Shown piece by piece: positions 1-6,010 of a stretch of 11,222 nt of DNA. The notes beneath the pieces were generated by a model that was not told the DNA's origin, ran no database searches, and saw only the letters and a program-made list of their open reading frames with translations. The stretch is from Bacillota bacterium. GTDB taxonomy: Bacteria > Bacillota > Clostridia > Christensenellales > CAG-138. The stretch is from positions 1 through 11,222 of the forward strand of contig JAEZLG010000276.1 in the NCBI GenBank assembly GCA_023435855.1, written 5' to 3'. The position numbers and the translations under genes were made by a program. Positions within the stretch are counted from its first letter, which is position 1; every line of letters begins with the position of its first letter.

Positions 1-362
1 CCTGAAGCACCCGAAGCACCGCTCGGCCCTGTCGCGCCCGTCGCACCTGAAGCACCCGAAGCACCGCTTGGGCCTGAAGCGCCCGAAGCACCGCTCGGGC
101 CTGTCGCACCGGTTGCGCCAACTGCACCCGAAGCACCGCTCGGTCCAGTTGCGCCTGTAGCACCAACTGCACCCGAAGCACCGCTCGGCCCTGTCGCACC
201 GGTTGCGCCAACTGCGCCCGAAGCACCGCTCGGCCCTGTTGCGCCCGTTGCACCCGAAGCACCGCTAGGTCCGGTGGCGCCTGTAGCACCTACTGCACCC
301 GAAGCACCGCTCGGTCCTGTCGCACCTGTTGCGCCCGAAGCACCCGAAGCGCCGCTCGGCCC
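1..362 (-). repeat. 45-bp higher-order repeats within the collagen-like region
   Basis: Within the Gly-X-Y region, triplets are arranged in a 15-residue unit, GPSGASGAVGATGAT, with V alternating with S at residue 9. Reading from 362 down to 1 the units are 15, 15, 12, 15, 15, 9, 15 and then a partial unit cut by the window edge. The shorter units lack one or two triplets. Upstream triplets (515-363) are simpler runs of GAT with occasional GPT, GPR or GPS. This pattern indicates expansion and contraction by slippage or recombination, always in multiples of 9 bp, so the frame is preserved. Confidence 0.85.
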
Positions 363-770
363 TGTTGCACCGGTGGCACCTGTAGCGCCCGTAGCGCCGG
401 TTGCTCCGCTAGGCCCTGTCGCACCTGTTGCACCACGCGGCCCCGTCGCACCGGTGGCGCCTGTCGCACCTGTCGCTCCCCTTGGACCGGTAGGCCCCGT
501 TGGTCCGGTGGCCCCGCGGCAGCAGCAAACGCAACAGCATTTCGAATGATGGTGGCAGCGGCAGTCACAGTCGCTTCTGCCGTGGCAGTCGCAGTCGCTC
601 CTGCCGTGGCAATCGCAGTCGCTCCTGTCGTGGCAATCGCAGTCGCTCCTGCCGCGGGAGTCGCAGTCGCTCCTGCCGCGAGAATCGCTGTCGCGCCTAC
701 AGCCAAAAATAGTTACCGTATTGCGCTGTTCCCTGTGACGGCGATCTCTGTTATATAAATTGTTGTTAAT
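1..770 (-). CDS. Collagen-like (Gly-X-Y) surface/exosporium-type protein, partial at the window edge
   Basis: The minus-strand frame is open from 770 to position 1, giving 256 codons, with the C-terminus outside the window. Residues 1-24 are polar (INNNLYNRDRR...). Residues 25-72 form six 8-residue repeats of the type RSDCDCHG. Residues 73-85 read HHHSKCCCVCCCR. From residue 86 every third residue is glycine, for about 57 triplets (GAT, GPT, GPR, GPS, GAS, GAV). Bacterial proteins with such repeats, such as BclA-like proteins of spore-formers, form trimeric triple-helical filaments on the exosporium; that role is inferred here. A globular C-terminal trimerisation domain would be expected but lies outside the window. 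No signal peptide is seen, which fits a spore-coat/exosporium protein made in the mother cell. The start is unusual: the Shine-Dalgarno at 775-785 points to ATT at 770-768, and no ATG, GTG or TTG lies in frame at usable distance. GTG at 779-777 is inside the Shine-Dalgarno itself. Other frames across this stretch are Ala/Pro- or Arg-rich shadows of the repeat. Confidence 0.85.
   Translation of the reverse strand, partial: MNNNLYNRDRRHREQRNTVTIFGCRRDSDSRGRSDCDSRGRSDCDCHDRSDCDCHGRSDCDCHGRSDCDCRCHHHSKCCCVCCCRGATGPTGPTGPRGATGATGATGATGPRGATGATGPSGATGATGATGATGATGPSGASGASGATGATGPSGASGAVGATGATGPSGASGATGATGPSGASGAVGATGATGPSGASGAVGATGATGPSGASGAVGATGATGPSGASGASGPSGASGASGATGATGPSGASGAS
555..698 (-). repeat. 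Six tandem 24-bp repeats encoding RSDCDCHG-type octapeptides
   Basis: Six consecutive 8-codon units read RRDSDSRG, RSDCDSRG, RSDCDCHD, RSDCDCHG, RSDCDCHG and RSDCDCRC from residue 25 to 72 of the collagen-like protein. Copies become richer in cysteine and histidine towards the CCCVCCC cluster. The alternating Asp-Cys-Asp-Cys-His pattern could bind metal or form disulfide crosslinks; this is inference from composition only. Confidence 0.85.
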
Positions 771-774
771 ACTT

Positions 775-785
775 ATCACCTCCTT
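775..785 (-). promoter_or_regulatory. Extended Shine-Dalgarno of the collagen-like gene
   Basis: AAGGAGGTGAT (785 down to 775) is perfectly complementary to the 3' end of Bacillota 16S rRNA (AUCACCUCCUU). The AGGAGG core ends at 779 and the ATT codon at 770-768 follows after 8 nt, the normal spacing for a start codon. No ATG, GTG or TTG in any frame sits at a suitable distance, so this site decides the ATT start. It also shows the upstream region is still under selection for translation. Confidence 0.8.
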
Positions 786-794
786 GTGTATTAC

Positions 795-822
795 ATTTAT
801 ATGCGGTTGCGGGAATTGGCGT
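795..822 (-). promoter_or_regulatory. Possible sigma-K-like promoter of the collagen-like gene
   Basis: On the minus strand, AC (822-821) is followed after 17 nt by CATATAAAT (803-795). This partly fits the late mother-cell sigma-K pattern, AC, 16-17 nt, then CATAnnnTA: the CATA block and spacing fit but the final TA is AT here. It would place transcription start just upstream of the Shine-Dalgarno. Late mother-cell expression would suit an exosporium protein, but the match is weak and could be chance. Confidence 0.25.
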
Positions 823-859
823 GTATTACGTGTTGGTTAAAAACGTAGGGAGAAACCCC

Positions 860-903
860 AAAAAGCCGAAATACGGCTTTCCTCCTTTTAAGAAAAGCCG
901 TAT
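860..903 (-). terminator. Terminator hairpin with an overlapping alternative hairpin
   Basis: Between the dehydrogenase (stop at 935) and the collagen-like gene, minus-strand RNA can form AAAGCCG (880-874), loop TATTT, CGGCTTT (868-862), followed by further T residues to 860. This is a modest Rho-independent terminator. The same AAAGCCGTAT arm (880-871) can instead pair perfectly over 10 bp with ATACGGCTTT (903-894), closing a 13-nt loop that contains AAAAGGAGG. The two structures exclude each other, the geometry of a terminator/antiterminator. The simple reading is a transcription stop after the dehydrogenase gene. Confidence 0.6.
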
Positions 904-934
904 GAAAAATAGTAGATGTTGCTTACCGGTGGAC

Positions 935-2137
935 TTAGCCTATTTTACATATGTAAAGTAAACTCTCAATATCATGAATCCAACCGTTTATGATCTCAGT
1001 ATTTTCTGTAAGCTTATTTTTGTCCTTTTCATACCCTTTTAACAACTTTAATTGATGTTTCCAATAGCTGCAAAGGTTATCTATAAAACGCTGTTCTGAT
1101 ACAAGAGTTGAAAAATCAGACTGTGATTGCTGATACAATATATATAGTTTTTCACATGCCTGTTCGGCCGACAACCCCATGGTTTTTTTAAAATCTCGCA
1201 AAACCCATTGTCGTTCAAAAACATTCATTGCCCGCCAGCCGGAGTGTTGCTGTTCAAAAGTTTCTTTTATCCGTTCCAACAATTCTAATGCTGTGCAAAT
1301 GTCATCTGTCGTATTGTATGCAGTTTTACCTTCAGAGGCGGAACTTAACATATCATAATCCATCAATACTTGAATAGAGCCTATTTCCTGACCGTGATAA
1401 CGTTTAGGATCAACTGCGGACAATGCAAACCCGACCCCGGCAGTTTCGGCATCCAAAATATGCCGGTGGTTCATTTCGTAGAAAGCATCGGTACTCATAC
1501 CCATGTTCTTCGCAACAATTTCAATGGCACTCATGGCGGTTTGTGTCTTTACAAGCCCCGGTCCGATTGTGAAAGTATATACACCGCTGTTTTCAAGTTC
1601 CATGGCCAATGTGTTGCTAAGTTCTATTTGAGCGGTCTTAAATATCTCGTAAGCTCCCATATAAGGCGAAGCACCGGATGAGGATACAAAGACGAATGTA
1701 CCGCTTTTTCGTGCTTTCATTAGGGGTAAAAATTTTTGTACCAACAGCAAAGGTGCCCTGAAGTTTACAAAATAACTTTTATCAAAGAACTCGATTTCGA
1801 CTTCATCCACCGCTCCGATCTTCACAATGGTGGCGTTATTGAAAACCACATCGGGGCAGCCGTGATTTTGCGAGATATAATCTACCATGGTGTAAAGCTG
1901 CTGCTCATCTGATAAATCTATTTCATAATATTTCGCGGGGGAGTCGGGAAAATTGCTGTTTATATAGCTTTCTGTAAGGGTGCCTTTGGCGCGGTCAATT
2001 TCTGCCAGTATGATATGAGCCCCCATATAGGCAAAGGCTTTTGCGGCTTCAAAACCAATACCGCCTCCTGCTCCGGTTAATAGGATTGTCTTTCCGTGTA
2101 ATGTATTCCTCAATTCCGCTTTACGCTCAATCAGCAT
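935..2137 (-). CDS. Short-chain dehydrogenase/reductase (SDR) with C-terminal extension
   Basis: This is a 400-residue NAD(P)-dependent oxidoreductase of the classical SDR fold, probably cytoplasmic, substrate unknown. The glycine-rich cofactor motif TGAGGGIG is at residues 21-28. Acidic residues after the second strand (AEID, 45-48) favour NAD(H). D74 follows the third strand, NNA is at 100-102, and N125, the VSSS serines (151-154) and Y163-x3-K167 form the expected catalytic set; PG is at 193-194. Classical SDRs are about 250 residues. Here roughly residues 265-400 form an additional, mostly helical, charged region with no fold I recognise. The start at 2137 is preceded by a weak GGGGTAGG ribosome site. 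It is divergent from the malate operon and upstream, in the same direction, of the collagen-like gene. Family assignment is firm; the reaction is not predictable. Confidence 0.88.
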   Translation of the reverse strand: MLIERKAELRNTLHGKTILLTGAGGGIGFEAAKAFAYMGAHIILAEIDRAKGTLTESYINSNFPDSPAKYYEIDLSDEQQLYTMVDYISQNHGCPDVVFNNATIVKIGAVDEVEIEFFDKSYFVNFRAPLLLVQKFLPLMKARKSGTFVFVSSSGASPYMGAYEIFKTAQIELSNTLAMELENSGVYTFTIGPGLVKTQTAMSAIEIVAKNMGMSTDAFYEMNHRHILDAETAGVGFALSAVDPKRYHGQEIGSIQVLMDYDMLSSASEGKTAYNTTDDICTALELLERIKETFEQQHSGWRAMNVFERQWVLRDFKKTMGLSAEQACEKLYILYQQSQSDFSTLVSEQRFIDNLCSYWKHQLKLLKGYEKDKNKLTENTEIINGWIHDIESLLYICKIG

Positions 2138-2403
2138 ATCCTACCCCGCAATTTGATTTTATTATTACAGTTTAGTACATACAACGCGCATGAGCAATGA
2201 TGCTCGTGTTATTCGAATATTTACCAACACACTGCTTGGGATCCATGATTACAAAAATGAGGGAACTTAGGATAGTGCAAGAAGCTGTTTCAGGTACTTG
2301 CGAATAACGAACAAAAATGCAATAAATACATCATTATTTGCTAGCAAAAGAATAAATTCCTGCAAATATATGCAGCAACACCAATGCGCAAGTTGAAAGT
2401 ATA

Positions 2404-2420
2404 CATAAGTGAAACTTATG
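2404..2420. promoter_or_regulatory. Inverted repeat CATAAGT-GAA-ACTTATG, possible operator
   Basis: A perfect 7-bp inverted repeat with a 3-nt centre lies 37 bp upstream of the -35 box of the malate operon promoter. Its size and symmetry suit a dimeric transcription factor. It does not match the Rex or Crp consensus as I know them. The role is inferred from position only. Confidence 0.35.
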
Positions 2421-2457
2421 ACATATATAGGATTTTAGACATAAAACTGAAGCGGCA

Positions 2458-2486
2458 TTGCAAAACTTAGGCTATTATGTGATAAT
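2458..2486 (+). promoter_or_regulatory. Vegetative-type (sigma-A) promoter with extended -10
   Basis: TTGCAA (2458-2463) and GATAAT (2481-2486) are separated by exactly 17 nt, and TGT precedes the -10 box, giving an extended -10 (TGnGATAAT). The -35 box matches TTGACA at 4 of 6 positions and the -10 box matches TATAAT at 5 of 6. Transcription would start near 2493, leaving a leader of about 100 nt before the dehydrogenase gene. Confidence 0.6.
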
Positions 2487-2590
2487 TAAGGCAGGACGGA
2501 TAAAAGTATTGCTTATGCTTACGGTGTAAAAAAGCCTGGCATGGCTTACGTATGAAGCAGCAAGAATCCGACATGAAAGGAGAGAGGATC

Positions 2591-3547
2591 ATGAGTATCA
2601 ATCGTGGCAAAAAGATCTGTGTTGTGGGTGCAGGCAAGGTGGGCGCAACCGTTGCGTATACTTTAGCCGTTGGGGGCATATGCTCCGAGGTTTTGTTGAT
2701 TGATGTGAATAAAGACAGAGCTAAAGGCGAGGCGATGGATATCTTCCATGGAGTATCCTTCGGCCAACCCGTGAATGTCTATTCCGGAGATTATGAAGCC
2801 GCAAAGGATTCGGACATTGTCGTCATCACAGCGGGCTTCGGAAGAAAACCCGGCCAAACGAGAATTGACCTAGCGCAGGACAATATCGATGTAACAAAGA
2901 GCTATATATCCGATGTAACAAAGTATGCGCCGAATGCTATTTACGTTGTTGTAAGCAACCCCGTGGATATTGTGACGCAAACCATTCTTACATGCACAAA
3001 CTTGCCCCGTGAGCAAGTGATCGGATCGGGCACCATACTGGATACAGCTCGCTTGCGTTCAAGGTTAGCAACACATCTTAAAGTAAATCCGCAGAGCATC
3101 CATGCTTACGTTTTAGGCGAGCACGGTGACACGGCTGTGATCCCGTGGTCTTTAACCTCCGTCGCGGGTATGAATATGATGGATTATTGCGCAACGCTCA
3201 ACGATAAAGCCCTATATGCGCCTGAGACACTTAAAGACATTGAGGAAGATGTACGCACGGGCGGTGCACAGGTTATAAAACTCAAAGGCGCAACATTTTA
3301 TGCCATCTCCATGTGCGTAAAAAGGATTTGCGACTGCGTACTTAGGGATATGCATACCGTTCTTACGGCATCCAGCATGATGCAAGGCCAATACGGCATT
3401 GAGGACGTTTGCGTCAGCCTGCCCTATATCATAGGTGCAAAAGGCATAGAGCGTTGTGTGGTGCCCTCCATGTTAAAGGAAGAAGAGGAAAAGCTGCACC
3501 ATAGCGCGAATACACTAAAGCGCATCATTTCAGAGCTTAGAATTTGA
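2591..3547 (+). CDS. LDH/MDH-family NAD-dependent dehydrogenase, predicted malate dehydrogenase
   Basis: This 318-residue enzyme interconverts a 2-oxoacid and an L-2-hydroxyacid with NAD(H). GAGKVGAT (13-20) binds the dinucleotide and D38 after strand 2 indicates NAD. R91 (GQTR), D151 and R154 (LDTAR), and H178 in GEHGDT are the expected substrate and proton-relay residues. Overall motifs (SNPVDI, IGSGTILDTAR, GEHGDT) resemble lactate dehydrogenases. However, the substrate-specificity position just before KPG is R85 (GFGRKPGQTR), where lactate enzymes usually have Gln; Gln-to-Arg there is the classic change to oxaloacetate/malate specificity. With malic enzyme 20 bp downstream, malate is the likely substrate. 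The start at 2591 is chosen because AAAGGAGAG (2576-2584) lies 8 nt ahead and the fold begins at once; an in-frame ATG at 2552 lacks such a site. A lactate dehydrogenase role is not excluded. Confidence 0.88.
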   Translation: MSINRGKKICVVGAGKVGATVAYTLAVGGICSEVLLIDVNKDRAKGEAMDIFHGVSFGQPVNVYSGDYEAAKDSDIVVITAGFGRKPGQTRIDLAQDNIDVTKSYISDVTKYAPNAIYVVVSNPVDIVTQTILTCTNLPREQVIGSGTILDTARLRSRLATHLKVNPQSIHAYVLGEHGDTAVIPWSLTSVAGMNMMDYCATLNDKALYAPETLKDIEEDVRTGGAQVIKLKGATFYAISMCVKRICDCVLRDMHTVLTASSMMQGQYGIEDVCVSLPYIIGAKGIERCVVPSMLKEEEEKLHHSANTLKRIISELRI

Positions 3548-3567
3548 CCTAAAGAAGGGTGAAAAGC

Positions 3568-4740
3568 ATGAATTACGCAGAAGAATCTTTAAAGAAACAC
3601 TATGAATGGAAAGGCAAAATCGAAGTTATTTGCCGTCCTCCCTTGGAGACGAAAACCGATTTGTCCCTCGCTTATACACCGGGCGTGGCCGAGCCCTGCT
3701 TGGAGATTCAAAAGGATGTAAACAAGAGCTACGACCTGACCAGGCGGGCCAACCTTGTGGCCGTGGTTACGGACGGTACGGCTGTTTTAGGGTTAGGTGA
3801 TATCGGCCCTGAAGCCGGCATGCCCGTGATGGAAGGTAAGTGTGCACTGTTTAAGGCCTTTGGCGATGTAGATGCTGTTCCGCTTTGCATCCGTTCGAAG
3901 GATGTAGATGAAATTGTAAACACGGTTCGCCTGCTCTTAGGCAGCTTTGGCGGCATTAACCTTGAGGACATCTCTGCACCGAGGTGCTTTGAAATCGAAG
4001 AAAAGCTCATCGCATGCTCGGATATTCCTATCTTCCACGACGACCAGCACGGAACCGCAGTCGTGGTTTTGGGGGCGATGATCAATGCGTTAAAGCTTGT
4101 GAAGAAGGATCTTAAATCCATCCGTGTTGTGACAAGCGGTGCGGGTGCTGCCGGTATCGCCATCATCAAGCTCCTGCGCGCCGTTGGCTTAACAGACGTT
4201 ATCCTATGCGACAGGCAGGGGGCCATTTATGAAGGCCGCCCGGGACTCAACGCGCAAAAGGTCGAGATGGCAAAGATTACCAACCGAGATATGTGTAAAG
4301 GCAGTCTGGCAGACGCTCTTAAGGGAGCTGATGTATTTATCGGCGTGTCCGTACCCGGATGCGTAACGCAGGAGATGGTAAAATCGATGGCTCCAAATGC
4401 CATTTTGTTCCCCATGTCCAACCCTGTGCCCGAGATTATGCCGGATTTGGCAAAAGAGGCAGGCGCCGCTATCGTCGGAACAGGACGCAGCGATTTTGCG
4501 AACCAAATCAACAACGTTCTTGCTTTCCCCGGTATTTTCAGAGGGGCATTGGATGTGCGCGCAAGCGTAATCAACGATGAAATGAAAATTGCGGCAGCAC
4601 AAGCCATTGCAGCATTTGTGACGGATGATCAGTTGTCACCTGATTACATCATCCCAAGCGCTCTTGATCGCAATGTAGCAAAGGCAGTAGCAAAGGCAGT
4701 TGCTGAGACGGCAAGAAAGACAGGCGTTGCGAGGATTTAA
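3568..4740 (+). CDS. NAD-type malic enzyme (malate to pyruvate and CO2)
   Basis: This is a 390-residue soluble malic enzyme of the short bacterial type, lacking the C-terminal phosphotransacetylase-like domain of MaeB. AYTPGVAEPC with catalytic Tyr36 (35-44), MEGKCALFKAFG with the catalytic-lysine region (88-99), CFEIEE (140-145) and IPIFHDDQHGT (153-163) with divalent-metal acidic ligands, the Rossmann motif GAGAAG (191-196), and SNPVPEIMP (284-292) are all intact. CDRQG (214-218) after the second Rossmann strand suggests NAD rather than NADP. The enzyme oxidatively decarboxylates L-malate to pyruvate. The start at 3568 is preferred over GTG at 3559, because AGAAGG (3553-3558) abuts the GTG but is 9 nt from the ATG. 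The 20-bp gap from the dehydrogenase gene and the terminator-like hairpin after the stop indicate a two-gene operon. Confidence 0.93.
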   Translation: MNYAEESLKKHYEWKGKIEVICRPPLETKTDLSLAYTPGVAEPCLEIQKDVNKSYDLTRRANLVAVVTDGTAVLGLGDIGPEAGMPVMEGKCALFKAFGDVDAVPLCIRSKDVDEIVNTVRLLLGSFGGINLEDISAPRCFEIEEKLIACSDIPIFHDDQHGTAVVVLGAMINALKLVKKDLKSIRVVTSGAGAAGIAIIKLLRAVGLTDVILCDRQGAIYEGRPGLNAQKVEMAKITNRDMCKGSLADALKGADVFIGVSVPGCVTQEMVKSMAPNAILFPMSNPVPEIMPDLAKEAGAAIVGTGRSDFANQINNVLAFPGIFRGALDVRASVINDEMKIAAAQAIAAFVTDDQLSPDYIIPSALDRNVAKAVAKAVAETARKTGVARI

Positions 4741-4773
4741 AAACGTTAATTAGTACGCCCAAATCAATTAGCA

Positions 4774-4807
4774 GGAGAACCACCGCAGATTTGCGGTGGT
4801 TCTCCTT
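4774..4807. terminator. Strong hairpin between convergent genes
   Basis: A perfect 15-bp stem, AGGAGAACCACCGCA (4774-4788) with its complement (4793-4807), closes a 4-nt loop. It lies 33 bp after the malic enzyme stop and 20 bp before the stop of the convergent dehydrogenase homologue, so it can serve both strands. The T-run after the stem is poor on either strand, so stem strength may be the main signal. Confidence 0.8.
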
Positions 4808-4827
4808 GTAGTGCCGAGTATTTCTGA

Positions 4828-5739
4828 TTAAGTAATACTTCGTGCTTCGAGTTCCTTTAAAGCTTCCTCCGCATTTAATACAACACGTTCCGCCAACCGC
4901 CTTCTTGCATTGCGGGTAAACCCGACCGCCTGGCGACCCATAATGATGTTTGGGCAAGTTAAATACTGCTCGCGTTGATTCGGTGTGACCGCGCCTGCAT
5001 CGAAAATGGCGTAATTATCAGGCATTGCTATCCACTCCGAAAAACTCTCGTTTTCATAACAAGGCTGCAGTCCCGTGTTCATCAATACCTTGCCTTGTCC
5101 CATCTTAGAAAATTGCTCTCGTCCTAATAAAACTACGTTGCGCGGCAGGTGCGCAGAGATTACATCGCTCGAGCACAGGAGTTCTTCAAGCTCCATAAAC
5201 GGATACGGTGCGTCCTCATGGCTTGTGCGGCTATAATAACGCACATCCATATGGAACGCTTTACCCATATCCGCTACCATCCTGCCTACGGTGCCAAACC
5301 CGAGAATTCCGAGCTTTAGCCCCTCAAGCTCAATTGCCTCCGGAGCGAACCGTACATCGCCCGAGCCGCTCATTAACCGTATCAGCTCGCTGAATAAAAA
5401 CTCCACCACGCCGTTATCGCCGTAATCACTAACCCCTTTGACCAAAATCCCAAGCTCTTTGGCTGCAACTGTATCCACATTTGACCACGGTCCTTCATAC
5501 AAGGTGCAGCATAGACCGATATAGCGTAGCTTCGGAAGGGAACTAAGCACTTCCTTTGATAAGTGCGTCCGCCACGACAGCAAAACCGCATCCGCATCCT
5601 TAGCCCGCGCAATCAATTCGCTCTGGGACGACGGATCATCCTCGTACATTACTAAAGTATCGCACATCGTCGACAGCGCAGTTTTAGAGAATTCCGAGAT
5701 GCCCGTTTGATCGATTGCCGCTATTTTATGAAATCTCAT
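4828..5739 (-). CDS. D-2-hydroxyacid dehydrogenase-fold protein lacking the catalytic Arg/Glu/His
   Basis: This 303-residue protein has the two-domain fold of NAD(P)-dependent D-2-hydroxyacid dehydrogenases (PGDH/glyoxylate reductase type). SNVDTVAAKELGI (86-98) and NGVVEFLF (109-116) match the substrate-domain signature, and LGFGTVG (146-152) is the nucleotide motif. S170-R171 after the second Rossmann strand suggests NADP(H). The catalytic residues are not where the family has them. The Arg motif (N-[AT]-[SG]-R-G) reads NTGLQP (221-226), with Leu for Arg. The F-x-x-E-P region reads FDAGAVTP (246-253), without Glu. The TPHIxG motif reads GRQAVG (268-273), with Gln for His. It may be a pseudoenzyme, a sensor, or an enzyme with altered chemistry. 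The frame is intact and GAGAGG lies about 8 nt before the ATG, so it is probably expressed. Confidence 0.82.
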   Translation of the reverse strand: MRFHKIAAIDQTGISEFSKTALSTMCDTLVMYEDDPSSQSELIARAKDADAVLLSWRTHLSKEVLSSLPKLRYIGLCCTLYEGPWSNVDTVAAKELGILVKGVSDYGDNGVVEFLFSELIRLMSGSGDVRFAPEAIELEGLKLGILGFGTVGRMVADMGKAFHMDVRYYSRTSHEDAPYPFMELEELLCSSDVISAHLPRNVVLLGREQFSKMGQGKVLMNTGLQPCYENESFSEWIAMPDNYAIFDAGAVTPNQREQYLTCPNIIMGRQAVGFTRNARRRLAERVVLNAEEALKELEARSIT

Positions 5740-6010
5740 ACCGATTCCTCTCTTTCGATACTAAACATAGTACCATACATAGACGAAAGAATAGCATTAT
5801 CTTTTGGGACCGCTGCAGCCAACATCTATGCATTTGGATACTTCTGCCGAAGGCTATGATAATCGGGCCGCTACAATCGCGTCATGCCACCACGGATGTT
5901 GGGCTGCGTTCGACGCGTTTTCTATTTCGCCCTTTGTAACTATACCGGCATGAAGCACCAACAAAAAAACACCCTTATGGGTACCTTTTTATGTTGATTC
6001 AAATCGTTCT
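5740..6010. other. Intergenic region upstream of the dehydrogenase homologue, 271 bp
   Basis: It holds the terminator of the hydrolase gene (5963-5990) and the leader of the dehydrogenase homologue. Direct repeats of CTATGT (minus strand, 5782-5777 and 5770-5765) lie about 25 bp before its start codon. A 34-codon minus-strand frame at 5958-5854 begins with GTG and ends with HPWWHDAIVAARLS; it has no ribosome site, and may be a gene remnant or chance. No clear promoter was found. Confidence 0.4.
5963..5990 (-). terminator. Terminator of the alpha/beta hydrolase gene
   Basis: Read on the minus strand, an ACCC-ATAA-GGGT core (5982-5971), extended by U-G wobble and A-U pairs to about 10 bp, is followed by a run of seven T residues. 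It lies 20 bp after the hydrolase stop codon. A-rich sequence on the other arm gives a weaker plus-strand terminator too. Confidence 0.7.

Larger units (their letters stand above)
2138..2590. other. Divergent intergenic region, 453 bp
   Basis: No convincing gene is seen here. It separates the SDR gene (minus) from the dehydrogenase operon (plus). It contains a small perfect hairpin GAGCA/TGCTC (2191-2204), a 7-bp inverted repeat (2404-2420), a strong plus-strand promoter (2458-2486), and a hairpin AAGCC/GGCTT (2532-2547) that, read on the minus strand, is followed by T residues and could block antisense transcription. The stretch 2205-2400 is AT-rich with nothing recognisable. No clear promoter for the SDR gene was found. 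Confidence 0.6.

Noticed and set aside
1..515. CRISPR-like appearance of short regular repeats
   Set aside because: Units are 9 or 45 bp, contiguous, in frame and coding; there are no unique spacers.
274..712. Ala/Pro-rich and Arg/Ser-rich open frames on both strands across the collagen-like repeat
   Set aside because: They are shifted readings of the same 9-bp and 24-bp repeats; only the minus frame with Gly-X-Y periodicity and a Shine-Dalgarno makes biological sense.
935..947. 13-nt sequence TTAGCCTATTTTA shared with 7090-7102
   Set aside because: About one or two exact 13-nt matches are expected by chance in a window of this size.
944..957. Palindrome TTTACATATGTAAA
   Set aside because: It lies inside the last codons of the SDR gene (LYICK), and a partial copy near 7384 is imperfect; likely chance.
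1370..1681. Plus-strand open frame inside the SDR gene
   Set aside because: It is antisense to conserved SDR motifs, with no ribosome site; shadow of the real gene.
3729..4607. Several minus-strand open frames inside the malic enzyme gene
   Set aside because: They overlap fully conserved malic enzyme motifs and have no start signals; they arise from codon bias.
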